This document shows, piece after piece, positions 23,716 through 31,467 of a stretch of 40,341 nt of DNA. A model generated the notes under the pieces. The model had not been told where the DNA came from, did no database searches, and was given only the letters and a program-made list of their open reading frames with translations. This DNA is from UBA7067 sp051880615 (GTDB lineage Bacteria > Bacillota > Clostridia > Oscillospirales > Acutalibacteraceae). The translations under genes and the position numbers were made by a program. The stretch spans positions 1 through 40,341 of the forward strand of contig JBJEOH010000043.1 of assembly GCA_051880615.1 (NCBI GenBank), in the 5' to 3' direction. Positions within the stretch are counted from its first letter, which is position 1. Each line of letters opens with the position of its first letter.

Positions 23716-24321
23716 TTATTCTGTAATAGCACCCGACCTTGCTTTAGGGTTATATTTCATAATAAAGAGTACAAGGGCTTCCTTCAGCACTTCTATCTGG
23801 GATTTCAGATAAAATTCGTCCTCAAACAATGCGTAATGCACGCAGGCTCTGATTAGAATGAATATGAGCGGCGTCAGCTTTTGATAGGGAATACCAAGCT
23901 TGCCCTCTAAGCTTTTTGCGTATTCGGTATAACGCATATCAGCACCTACAAAGAATTTCTGACCGTATTCTCTGTATTTCGGGTGTGTATAGACCTGATA
24001 CATAAGGCGGTATTTCTTTCCGTGCTTTTTTGCCGTCCAGTAGGGTATCTCGTCTATAAACCGCCACAAGTCCTCAACATCCTTGGGAGCTTTCGCCATA
24101 AAATCATCTTCCACCTTACTCATACAGTATTCTGTGGATTGGATGATGAGGTCATCTAAATTTTCAAAGTAGGTATAAATCATAGATGTGTTATATCCGC
24201 AATGCTTTGCCAACACTCGAATACCGGTGCCGTGAAGTCCTAAATCGGCAAAACCGTTAAAGCACTTTTCCATAAGCTCAATTTTTTTGGCATTCCATTG
24301 TTCTTCTGTATAATTCGCCAC
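23716..24321 (-). CDS. TetR-family transcriptional regulator of the NRPS locus
   Basis: A 201-residue regulator. The N-terminal helix-turn-helix lies in about residues 25-50 (GIRVLAKHCGYNTSMIYTYFENLDDL); the rest is an all-helical ligand-binding domain. The start is GTG at 24321, preceded by AAAGGGG. A promoter with a consensus-like 17-base spacer and an inverted repeat just downstream of -10 lie directly upstream, the usual place for autorepression. It is the first gene of the run TetR-STAS-MATE-NRPS and probably controls it. Its 5' end and promoter are duplicated as a relic at 11320-11533, in front of the amide hydrolase. Confidence 0.88.
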   Translation of the reverse strand: MANYTEEQWNAKKIELMEKCFNGFADLGLHGTGIRVLAKHCGYNTSMIYTYFENLDDLIIQSTEYCMSKVEDDFMAKAPKDVEDLWRFIDEIPYWTAKKHGKKYRLMYQVYTHPKYREYGQKFFVGADMRYTEYAKSLEGKLGIPYQKLTPLIFILIRACVHYALFEDEFYLKSQIEVLKEALVLFIMKYNPKARSGAITE

Positions 24322-24336
24322 CTAATCGCCCCTTTC

Positions 24337-24391
24337 ATTCAAATCGTTCGTTCTGAATAAAAAGTATAACATACATCTGATTAAATTGCAA
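24337..24391 (-). promoter_or_regulatory. TetR promoter with operator
   Basis: On the minus strand TTGCAA (24386-24391), a 17-base spacer and TATACT (24363-24368) form a good sigma-A promoter. ATTCAAA-N8-TCTGAAT (24337-24358) is a near-perfect inverted repeat over the start site. The duplicate at 11480-11501 has ATTCGAA/TTCGAAT: the base pair that differs is changed on both arms, which supports selection for symmetry. Confidence 0.7.
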
Positions 24392-24450
24392 TATGTTTCA
24401 GCATTTTAATGTACAAACAAATAAAACACTCTGCTGTAATATCTTAGATT

Positions 24451-24623
24451 GGGTAGTTCTTCTCTTATCACCGTGACAGGTGGCACTTATCTCAGCTAAT
24501 CAAACTACGCTTGACCGTTTAATTGCAAGCAATAAAACGGTGTACGCTCTGTTGCTTCTCCTCTCCCCCAAAAACAATTCTGCTTTTTTTGGGCCCCTTT
24601 AGGATGCAGTTGTTTCTTGGCGG
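24451..24623. repeat. Structured repeat, copy B, interrupted by a 90-bp insertion
   Basis: This is the second copy of the element at 9688-9764, with the same ordered blocks (GGGTAGTTCTTCTC, CTCTCCCCC, CAATTCTG, GGGCCCCTTTAGG, GCGG). The stem around CAATTCTG is preserved with different closing pairs. It lies between the divergent TetR promoter and the promoter of the lipoprotein at 24721. Confidence 0.6.
24459..24560. mobile_element. 90-bp insertion with 6-bp direct repeats inside copy B
   Basis: CTTCTC occurs at 24459-24464 and again at 24555-24560; copy A has it once at the same place. The 90 bases between contain the hairpin ACCGTTT..AAACGGT with an inner ATTGC/GCAAT. This looks like a tiny non-autonomous element with a target-site duplication. 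The alternative is that copy A lost the segment by recombination between the short repeats. Confidence 0.4.
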
Positions 24624-24635
24624 CAGGATGATTTT

Positions 24636-24663
24636 TTGATAGACAATTTTATTTGTCTATGAT
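24636..24663 (+). promoter_or_regulatory. Promoter of the 297-residue lipoprotein gene with embedded inverted repeat
   Basis: TTGATA (24636-24641) and TATGAT (24658-24663) are 16 bases apart. ATAGACAA-N6-TTGTCTAT (24639-24660) is a perfect 8-bp inverted repeat filling the spacer, so a bound repressor would block the polymerase. The regulator is unknown. Confidence 0.55.
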
Positions 24664-24720
24664 ATGCTAATAGTAAAATATCTGATTGATAAATCGGGAT
24701 TTGATTAGGAGATTCCGAAG

Positions 24721-25614
24721 ATGAAAAAGCAAATTGCAATTATAACCCTATTGCTTATATTAACAGCTTTTATTACAGGAGGATGTGAAAAGATGGAACA
24801 ACAAGACACCGAAAAAGAAAGGTACGAAGGTAAACAGCTCATATCCTATACTGTAAATATGTCAGGAGGCATGGATAGAGGGAAAAGCTATACAGCGGTA
24901 AGTCTTAGCGATGATGGCTCGTATGCGGTCTTATTTATTGGAAATCAAAATAGATATAATCTTGATATGAGGTCTCAGCTGTATACTGTAGATAAGTCTC
25001 TGTTAGATGAAATTGCAAATATAGTCCTTGAAGATAAAGTGTACAGTGCAAAGATAGGCGAAACAAATCCATATGTCGCGTATGATATGCCGGTGATTAC
25101 ATATGGCTTTGGCTATGAAGACGGAATTTCATTCGGTTTTTCAAATTCAAATGAATTAGCGAATACCTTTTTTAAATCTCGCGATAAGATTGATGCGTTG
25201 ATAAAGGAGTATGCTGATAAAGGCACACAGTATCCTACCGTCTATGCACCGAACGAATTTGTTGATTGGAAGAAAGAAAATGAGATTTCACTTCATGTGA
25301 GAACAGAGTCTCCTTTCAGCATTATTTTTGAAGTATTTTTTGGATGTGAAGAACCCAAAGAAATTACCGGTGATTTGGTAATGTCGCTCATAGAGAACGG
25401 AAAAATCACAGAAGAAAGAACAATAGTGAAAAATCTAACCATGAGTAATACTTCTAAGGTCTCGATGATTGGTTTTGATATAAACGGCAATCGGTCCGGG
25501 TCCTTCAATGAGGAAACAATTTCCTTTGAAATAGAGGATTATCCCAAAGCAGGAACTTATAAAATAGGGTTTGCCGGCTACGAAACAACCTTTGAAATGA
25601 AAATATACGAGTGA
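24721..25614 (+). CDS. Lipoprotein of unknown function
   Basis: A 297-residue lipoprotein: MKKQIAIITL, a hydrophobic core and ITGGC with Cys22. The mature part is soluble and beta-rich. Its last ~100 residues look like an Ig-like sandwich (ISLHVRTESPFSIIFEVFF to AGTYKIGFAGYETTFEM). The start has TTAGGAG upstream. It is the only plus-strand gene between the NRPS locus and the sugar operon, and has its own regulated-looking promoter. Codon use is more AT-rich by eye than its neighbours, and it lies between a mobile-element-like repeat and an intron relic, so it may be acquired DNA. The family is not recognised. Confidence 0.75.
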   Translation: MKKQIAIITLLLILTAFITGGCEKMEQQDTEKERYEGKQLISYTVNMSGGMDRGKSYTAVSLSDDGSYAVLFIGNQNRYNLDMRSQLYTVDKSLLDEIANIVLEDKVYSAKIGETNPYVAYDMPVITYGFGYEDGISFGFSNSNELANTFFKSRDKIDALIKEYADKGTQYPTVYAPNEFVDWKKENEISLHVRTESPFSIIFEVFFGCEEPKEITGDLVMSLIENGKITEERTIVKNLTMSNTSKVSMIGFDINGNRSGSFNEETISFEIEDYPKAGTYKIGFAGYETTFEMKIYE

Positions 25615-25779
25615 ATCCGCTAAACAAGCAAAACACTATATTTCGGTTGTAAGTAGATTATGAGCATAATCCGCATCGCAAGGCGACAAGGTCTCTTTAG
25701 AATTAGAGTAATTACATTTTCAACCTTTGAGCCTGCTTTTTATCATTAATCTTCTGCTGTAATTTTCTATCTGTCCGTT
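25615..25779. other. Noncoding stretch beyond the intron fragment
   Basis: No complete gene is visible. On the minus strand an open frame ends in KINDKKQAQRLKM and a stop near 25720. It may be a coding relic or a chance continuation of the intron sequence. The left limit of the intron homology cannot be fixed by eye. Confidence 0.3.
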
Positions 25780-26028
25780 GCACTTTCTGTTTTTCTTCAA
25801 AGCGGAGTTGATTTTGAATTATATTGCAGAGGTAACGCAGGAGATTTAGCAAGCTCGTCCGCTCTGCATATGCCTTATATGTGATTTCTGTTCGCCAGAC
25901 CGAGAGCTTGCTTTAGGCTTACTTCATACTCCACCCCACGCCGGACGCACTTGCCCTCAGCTAACAGTTCCTACTGCCAAGCCTGTAGTGGACTTTCACC
26001 ACCAAGTTACTGCCCATTCCGGGCAAAC
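25780..26028 (-). mobile_element. 5' fragment of a group II intron, probably class C
   Basis: Read leftward from 26028 the sequence begins GTTTGCCCGGAATGGGC and continues with GTGGTGAAAGTCCACTAC, GGCAGTAGGAACTGTTAGC, TGCGTCC and CGAACAGAAATCACATATAAGGC-type blocks. This is the order known from domain I of bacterial group II introns. No reverse transcriptase ORF and no domain V hairpin follow, so it is a truncated, immobile fragment. The 5' end lies three bases after the T tract of the galE terminator, the target preference known for class C introns. Confidence 0.65.
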
Positions 26029-26030
26029 TG

Positions 26031-26068
26031 CAAAAAACCGATTGATTCTCATTAAGAAAATCAATTGG
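26031..26068 (-). terminator. Terminator of the raffinose/galactose operon
   Basis: On the minus strand a 13-pair stem (ATTGATTTTC with GAGAATCAAT plus flanking CC/GG, one mismatch and one wobble) has a TTAAT loop and is followed by TTTTTTG. It lies 50 bases after the galE stop. Confidence 0.85.
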
Positions 26069-26117
26069 GATAAATAAAACAAGATAATTCTTTAATATTT
26101 TGAAAATTGTCGTTTCG

Positions 26118-27113
26118 TCAATTGGATAGATATCCGTTAAGATGTGTACTGTGCCACTTCCACGCAGTTTCTATAATTGTTGAAAGATCATCATATTCGG
26201 GCTTCCAGCCAAGGATATTCTTTGCTTTGTCGCTTGAAGCGATAAGTATTGCAGGGTCGCCCGCTCTGCGATCTTCTTCAATCACTTTTATCTCTTTTCC
26301 TGTGACCTTTTTAGCCGTTTCAATAACCTCTCTTACCGAGAAGCCGACGCCGTTGCCAAGATTAAAAATATCACTTTCACCGCCGTTTAACAGATATTCA
26401 ACAGCAAGAATATGAGCCTGTGCAAGATCAGTAACATGGATATAGTCACGGATACAGGTTCCGTCAGGAGTGTTATAATCTGTTCCGAATATGCTTATAT
26501 GATCTCTTGTACCGTTTGCCGCCTGCAAAATAATCGGAATAAGATGAGTTTCGGGATTATGAGCTTCGCCGATTTTTCCGCTTATATGCGCACCGCAGGC
26601 GTTGAAATAACGCAGTGAAACATATTTCAAGCCGTGAGCCTGCTGTGTCCAGTAGAACATTCTCTCCATTGCTTTCTTTGTTTCGCCGTAGCAGTTAGTC
26701 GGGTTAGTCGGGTCGTTTTCAAGAATAGGCGTATGTTTTGGTTCGCCGTAGGTTGCCGCTGTTGATGAGAATACAATATTTTTGATATTGTGAGCAACAA
26801 GCGATTCAAGCAGTACCTTTGTGCCGCAAAGGTTGTTGTCGTAGTATTTGAGCGGATTCACCATACTTTCGCCGACAAGCGAATTCGCAGCAAAATGAAT
26901 AACTGCGTCAATGCCATCCTCCTTGTCGAGAACAGCGTCTATTTCCGCTCTGTTTCTCAGGTCACCCTTGTAAAATCTCGTATTCGGGTGAACGGCTTCA
27001 ATATAACCCGTTTCGAGGTTGTCGAAAATTACAACCTCGTTGCCCTGCTCGATAAGTCTGTAAACAGTGTGAGAGCCGATATATCCGGCACCTCCAAGCA
27101 CTAAAATTTTCAT
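26118..27113 (-). CDS. galE: UDP-glucose 4-epimerase
   Basis: A 331-residue short-chain dehydrogenase family enzyme interconverting UDP-galactose and UDP-glucose. The N-terminal NAD motif is GGAGYIG (residues 7-13), the catalytic Ser/Thr region is FSSTAATYG, and the YxxxK pair is YGETK. The end WKPEYDDLSTIIETAWKWH is typical of GalE, and the length is normal. It is the last gene of the operon, 30 bases after the GH13 gene, and ends just before a strong terminator. It closes the Leloir pathway that starts with galK and galT upstream. Confidence 0.95.
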   Translation of the reverse strand: MKILVLGGAGYIGSHTVYRLIEQGNEVVIFDNLETGYIEAVHPNTRFYKGDLRNRAEIDAVLDKEDGIDAVIHFAANSLVGESMVNPLKYYDNNLCGTKVLLESLVAHNIKNIVFSSTAATYGEPKHTPILENDPTNPTNCYGETKKAMERMFYWTQQAHGLKYVSLRYFNACGAHISGKIGEAHNPETHLIPIILQAANGTRDHISIFGTDYNTPDGTCIRDYIHVTDLAQAHILAVEYLLNGGESDIFNLGNGVGFSVREVIETAKKVTGKEIKVIEEDRRAGDPAILIASSDKAKNILGWKPEYDDLSTIIETAWKWHSTHLNGYLSN

Positions 27114-27143
27114 AATATTTCTCCCTTCTTAAGTTAGTTACTT

Positions 27144-28994
27144 TTATTCATCAAGTAAAAGCCAGCTAAAACCATATGGCTTTAGTTCAGCTAAAACACC
27201 GCAAAACACCTCATCAGTGAATAAATCCCTTCCGCTTTTTACACCGTCAAGAAATACGGATTGAACCTTATCACTAAAATTAAAATATGCAAGCAGCTTT
27301 TTATTTTCATATTCTCTGCAAATTCCCAGAACGCTGTCAGAACCTGTATCCACTGTCTGAAAATCTGCTTGTGCTCTGAAAACCTCGTTTTCGGCCCTGC
27401 ATTTTTCAAGCTTCAGAACACTCTGAAAAATCCTGCCCTGAACCGTATGCGAGTCATCGCAGTTTTCGGCAAGCTTCCAATTAAACTTTCCTCTGTGCAG
27501 ATAACGACTGTCAACACTCTTTTCGGGATTATCGTGATAGCTGTAATCATTGAGCTGTGCTATTTCATCGCCGCTATAAAGAACGGGAATACCGCTTTGC
27601 GTGAGCATATAAGCGTGGAGCATAATATCACAGTCTATTGATTTTTCAAGCTTGTCCGTATCCTTTTCTTCAAGTGCAGCTTCTATTCCGCAAAGACTTG
27701 CCGTTGTGCCGCACAGCCGAGCGTCACCAAGCCTTGGGTCGTTATTATAAAGCTCTCCCCTTGCGTTGCTGTCGGGAAACTTTCCTGTGAAATAATCATT
27801 AAGGAATTTTTTATGCGGTATCTCGCTTATGCCGAATTGCTTTAGCCAATCATAATCCAGTCCCCAGCCTATGTCATCATGACAACGCAGGTAATTTAAA
27901 AACATATAATCTTTAGGCAAGTTGGAAAGCTGATTCATTTGCCGTTTAAGAAGTCTTACATCTTTCGTTGCAACGGTGTGCCATGTGCTTGCCATCGTTG
28001 TTACATTATAAAGCATATGACATTCAGGCTTTTCAACAGTTCCGAAATAAGGCACAACCTTTGACGGCTCCATAACAACCTCACCCAAGAGCAGTACGGA
28101 TGGACAGACAATTTCCGTTATTATTCGCATCATTCTGACGAGCGAATGAACCTTAGGAAGATTACGGCAGCTTGTTCCAAGCTCTTTCCAGATATACGGA
28201 ACGGCGTCAAGGCGTATAACATCTATTCCCCGGTTTGCGATTGAAAGCATATTTCCGACCATATCGTTGAACACTACGCAGTTTCCGTAGTTCAAGTCCC
28301 ATTGATAAGGATAAAAGGTAGTCATCACAATTTTGTCGCAGTCGTCAAGAAAAGTAAAATTCCCCGGTGCTGTTGTCGGAAAGACCTGCGGAACAGTCTG
28401 TTCAAACTTATTGGGATATTCCCAATCATCAAAGAAAAAATATCTTTTTTGAGCTTCAGCATCGCCGTTTCGTGCTGCTCTTGCCCACTCATGGTCCTCA
28501 CTTGTGTGATTCATAACGAAATCAAGACAACAGCTTATTCCGTTTTTGTGGCACTCATCTGTCAGCTTTTCAAGTTCAGCCATTGTGCCAAGCTCGTGCT
28601 GAACCTTTCTGAAATCAGATACGGCATATCCGCCGTCGCTCCTGCCCTTTGGAGTTTTCAGCAAAGGCATAAAATGCAAATAATTAACTCCGCATTTTTT
28701 CAGATATTCAATTTTTTCTCTTACACCTTTAAGGTTGTCTGCAAAAGCGTCAACATACAACATCATACCGATTATATTTTTCGTTTTATACCAATCGGGA
28801 TTTTTCTCTTTTTCTCTGTCAAGCTTTTTCAATGAGCTTTTTCGGTGCTTGTAATACTCGTATAATGAATTACATAACCAGGAAAAGGCTTTCATATCAT
28901 TGTTATACACTTCACAATACAGCCATTTCAGCTCATCATAGCGTTTTGAAAAGCGTTCAACAAATTCCTTTTCCCACTTAGCTGATTTATTCAC
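27144..28994 (-). CDS. GH13 amylosucrase-like sucrose-active enzyme
   Basis: A 616-residue intracellular GH13 enzyme that aligns along its length with amylosucrase (subfamily 4, about 630 residues). YVDAFADNLKGVREKI, MPLLKTPKGRSDGGYAVSDF and GTSCRNLPKVHSL are characteristic. Catalytic residues are visible: nucleophile Asp in VIRLDAVPYIW, acid/base Glu in LLGEVVMEP and the third Asp in LRCHDDIGW. Amylosucrases split sucrose, moving glucose to an alpha-1,4-glucan and freeing fructose; relatives hydrolyse sucrose instead. The start is GTG. The next gene upstream is a fructokinase, which fits fructose release. Sucrose would come from the alpha-galactosidase acting on raffinose. Transferase versus hydrolase activity cannot be told by eye. 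Confidence 0.85.
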   Translation of the reverse strand: MNKSAKWEKEFVERFSKRYDELKWLYCEVYNNDMKAFSWLCNSLYEYYKHRKSSLKKLDREKEKNPDWYKTKNIIGMMLYVDAFADNLKGVREKIEYLKKCGVNYLHFMPLLKTPKGRSDGGYAVSDFRKVQHELGTMAELEKLTDECHKNGISCCLDFVMNHTSEDHEWARAARNGDAEAQKRYFFFDDWEYPNKFEQTVPQVFPTTAPGNFTFLDDCDKIVMTTFYPYQWDLNYGNCVVFNDMVGNMLSIANRGIDVIRLDAVPYIWKELGTSCRNLPKVHSLVRMMRIITEIVCPSVLLLGEVVMEPSKVVPYFGTVEKPECHMLYNVTTMASTWHTVATKDVRLLKRQMNQLSNLPKDYMFLNYLRCHDDIGWGLDYDWLKQFGISEIPHKKFLNDYFTGKFPDSNARGELYNNDPRLGDARLCGTTASLCGIEAALEEKDTDKLEKSIDCDIMLHAYMLTQSGIPVLYSGDEIAQLNDYSYHDNPEKSVDSRYLHRGKFNWKLAENCDDSHTVQGRIFQSVLKLEKCRAENEVFRAQADFQTVDTGSDSVLGICREYENKKLLAYFNFSDKVQSVFLDGVKSGRDLFTDEVFCGVLAELKPYGFSWLLLDE

Positions 28995-29010
28995 TACTCA
29001 TCACCTCATT

Positions 29011-29964
29011 TTATGGTAATCTGTCAATCTCTCCGATAGTAGGCATAGCAGGTATCGCACCGCTTCTGCTTGTTGTAATTGCCGCCGCATTGTTTGAAAA
29101 TGCAAGCATATCCTTTATTTCGTCCTCCGTCAGGTCTGACGGGTTGTATTTTCCCATATGCGCCATACGGCTTAAAAATGCGCCGAAGAATGTATCGCCT
29201 GCACCGTTTGTATCTGCAACCGCAACCTGAACGCCGTCAACAATTCCTGCGCAATCTTTAAAGCGATAATATGCGCCCTTTGCGCCGAGAGTTACAAGAA
29301 CGAGCTTAATATTATACCTGTCACACAAGTATTTTGCTCCGTCTTCAACATCGGTTTTTCCGCTGATAAGAGGTAATTCCTCATCTGATACTTTTAATAT
29401 ATCTACTAAATCAAGCGGTATTTTCATCTGTTCAACTGCTTCGGTTTCGCCATTCCAAAGGCTCGCACGGTAATTCGGATCGTATGAAATTGTAGCACCA
29501 AACGCTTTTGCACGCTTGACAGCAGAAATTGTTGCTGTTCTTGTCGGCTCAGATGTAAGGCTGACAGAACCAAAGTGCAAAATATGCGTATTTCTCATCT
29601 GAAAATCGGTTATCTCATTTTCAGACAACAATGTGTCGGCACTGTTTTTTCTATAGAAAGCAAAGCTGCGCTCTCCGTTTTCGTTTACCGAAACTACCGC
29701 AAGCGTTGTGTTGGCACTTTTATCGGTAATAACGCCGTCTGTACTGACATTATATTTTTTTAGTGTATCGCACAAAAATCTTCCGAAAGAATCGTTACCA
29801 ACCTTTCCGATAAACGCAGTTTTTGCGCCAAGCTTTGAAGCCGCTACTGCAACATTGGCAGGTGCGCCGCCGGGATTTGCAGTGTATAACGGAATTCCGT
29901 TATCCGAAATTCCCGTTTGTGTAAGGTCAATCAGTATTTCTCCCACAGTAGTAATATCAAACAT
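29011..29964 (-). CDS. Fructokinase (PfkB family)
   Basis: A 317-residue ribokinase-family sugar kinase. The N-terminal signature GGAPANVAVAASKLG and the C-terminal GAGDTFFGAFLSRM, with its catalytic Asp, are both intact. The pattern is that of ScrK-type fructokinases, which make fructose 6-phosphate. The ATG follows the galT stop by one base, so translation is coupled. Context supports fructose as substrate: the gene precedes a sucrose-cleaving GH13 enzyme. Another hexose or nucleoside is possible but less likely. Confidence 0.88.
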   Translation of the reverse strand: MFDITTVGEILIDLTQTGISDNGIPLYTANPGGAPANVAVAASKLGAKTAFIGKVGNDSFGRFLCDTLKKYNVSTDGVITDKSANTTLAVVSVNENGERSFAFYRKNSADTLLSENEITDFQMRNTHILHFGSVSLTSEPTRTATISAVKRAKAFGATISYDPNYRASLWNGETEAVEQMKIPLDLVDILKVSDEELPLISGKTDVEDGAKYLCDRYNIKLVLVTLGAKGAYYRFKDCAGIVDGVQVAVADTNGAGDTFFGAFLSRMAHMGKYNPSDLTEDEIKDMLAFSNNAAAITTSRSGAIPAMPTIGEIDRLP

Positions 29965-29965
29965 T

Positions 29966-31456
29966 TTAAAGCACCTCTGTAAACCTTATAAAATCGGAAA
30001 TTCCCTTTTCGGTTCTCTTGAATACTCCGGCATCACAAAGCACCTGTTCAAACACTTTTCCGACCTCAAGCCGAAGTATATCTTCTGCATTAGCTTCGGA
30101 AAATTTCGGATAACGCAATAAAATATCCTTTGCCCAGCGGGCATGTGAAGCAGTTGCAGGATTTGAGTTAAGGTCTGCTCCTGCGAGCATTACCTTCTTC
30201 ACTTCTTCTAATTCAACTGCAAGCCTTGCAGGAAGAACGGCAAGTCCCATTACCTCAATAAGACCTATATTCTCCTTTTTTATATGATGCAATGTAGAAT
30301 TAGGGTGGAACACTCCAAGAGGACGCTCATTGGAAGTAATATTATTGCGCAGGACAAGGTCACACTCGTAGTTGTCGCCGTTCATTCTCGCAATCGGTGT
30401 TACCGTATTGTGCGGCACTCCTTCGGTTTCAGCAAATATTCCTGCATTAGGGTCACTGTAGCCTCTCCATTTTTCAAGCACATAACTGCAAGCCTTTGAA
30501 AGTGTAAGCCTGTTTTTGCTCTTGATTCTGATAACGGACATAGGCCATTTTACAATACCTGCTGTTACTTCAGGGAAATCCGACAAGGAGAACTCTTTTT
30601 CTATCTCCGCTTTAGCCATTGCAAATGTGTAATTTCCGCCCTGAAAATGCTCGTGGCTTAAAATTGAACCTCCGACAATCGGCAAATCTGCATTTGATCC
30701 GATAAAGTAATGAGGAAATTTATCTATAAAATCAAACAGCTTTTCAAATACGGCAGAATCTATCTTCATTGGAATATGCTTTACATTGAACACAATACAA
30801 TGCTCGTTGTAATAGCCGTAAGGAGAATATTGAAGCTGCCAGCTTTCACCGCAAATATCAATAGGAATCGGACGGAGATTTTGTCTTGCAGGGTGATTTT
30901 TGTTACCTGCAAAGCCTGCGTTTTCGGGGCAAAGCTGACATTTCGGATATGCTGTTGCCTTTGCTGTTCTTGCCGCCGCAATATCACGAGGATCTTTTTC
31001 CGGCTTTGAACGGTTTATGGTAATATCGAGCGTGCCGTATTCCGACTCATACTGCCAGCGAATATCCTTTGCTATTCTTCCTGCTCTTACATAATTAAGC
31101 TTTTGGCTTATATCATAATACCAGTCGGTAGCCTTTTCAGGCGACTGCGAGCAGAGCTGATTGAACTTGCCGATGATCTCTCTGGGAAAAGGCGTAACAA
31201 TTCCCATAAGCTTTGTATCAAACAAATCGCGTGATGCAGTTGTGTCATCAATTATTTTGTTTTCGCAAGCATAATCTGTAAGCCTGTCCAGAATATCATC
31301 AATTACGAAGTTATTTTCCATAACTTCCGGTTCTTCCCAGTCATAAACGCAGAGTGCGTCCATAAGCTGATTTCTTATTACATATTCATCTTCTTTTTCA
31401 ATCAGTCCGCTTTTTATTGAATAATTTATCAGCTTCTGAATTTCATTACAAATCAT
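29966..31456 (-). CDS. galT: UTP/UDP-glucose-hexose-1-phosphate uridylyltransferase, Gram-positive (class II) type
   Basis: A 496-residue GalT of the long Firmicutes class, unlike the ~350-residue E. coli type. The active-site histidine triad region reads SHEHFQGG. The protein exchanges uridylyl between UDP-glucose and galactose 1-phosphate. I chose ATG 31456 over GTG 31465 because AAGGGTGG sits just before it. Spacing to galK upstream is about 11 bases and to the fructokinase one base, so all three are co-translated. Confidence 0.93.
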   Translation of the reverse strand: MICNEIQKLINYSIKSGLIEKEDEYVIRNQLMDALCVYDWEEPEVMENNFVIDDILDRLTDYACENKIIDDTTASRDLFDTKLMGIVTPFPREIIGKFNQLCSQSPEKATDWYYDISQKLNYVRAGRIAKDIRWQYESEYGTLDITINRSKPEKDPRDIAAARTAKATAYPKCQLCPENAGFAGNKNHPARQNLRPIPIDICGESWQLQYSPYGYYNEHCIVFNVKHIPMKIDSAVFEKLFDFIDKFPHYFIGSNADLPIVGGSILSHEHFQGGNYTFAMAKAEIEKEFSLSDFPEVTAGIVKWPMSVIRIKSKNRLTLSKACSYVLEKWRGYSDPNAGIFAETEGVPHNTVTPIARMNGDNYECDLVLRNNITSNERPLGVFHPNSTLHHIKKENIGLIEVMGLAVLPARLAVELEEVKKVMLAGADLNSNPATASHARWAKDILLRYPKFSEANAEDILRLEVGKVFEQVLCDAGVFKRTEKGISDFIRFTEVL

Positions 31457-31467
31457 AAAAACCACCC

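Noticed and set aside
25720..25900. Open minus-strand frame of about 60 codons ending KINDKKQAQRLKM
   Set aside because: It overlaps sequence that fits group II intron domain I and has no start or ribosome binding site. It could be a coding relic but cannot be supported.
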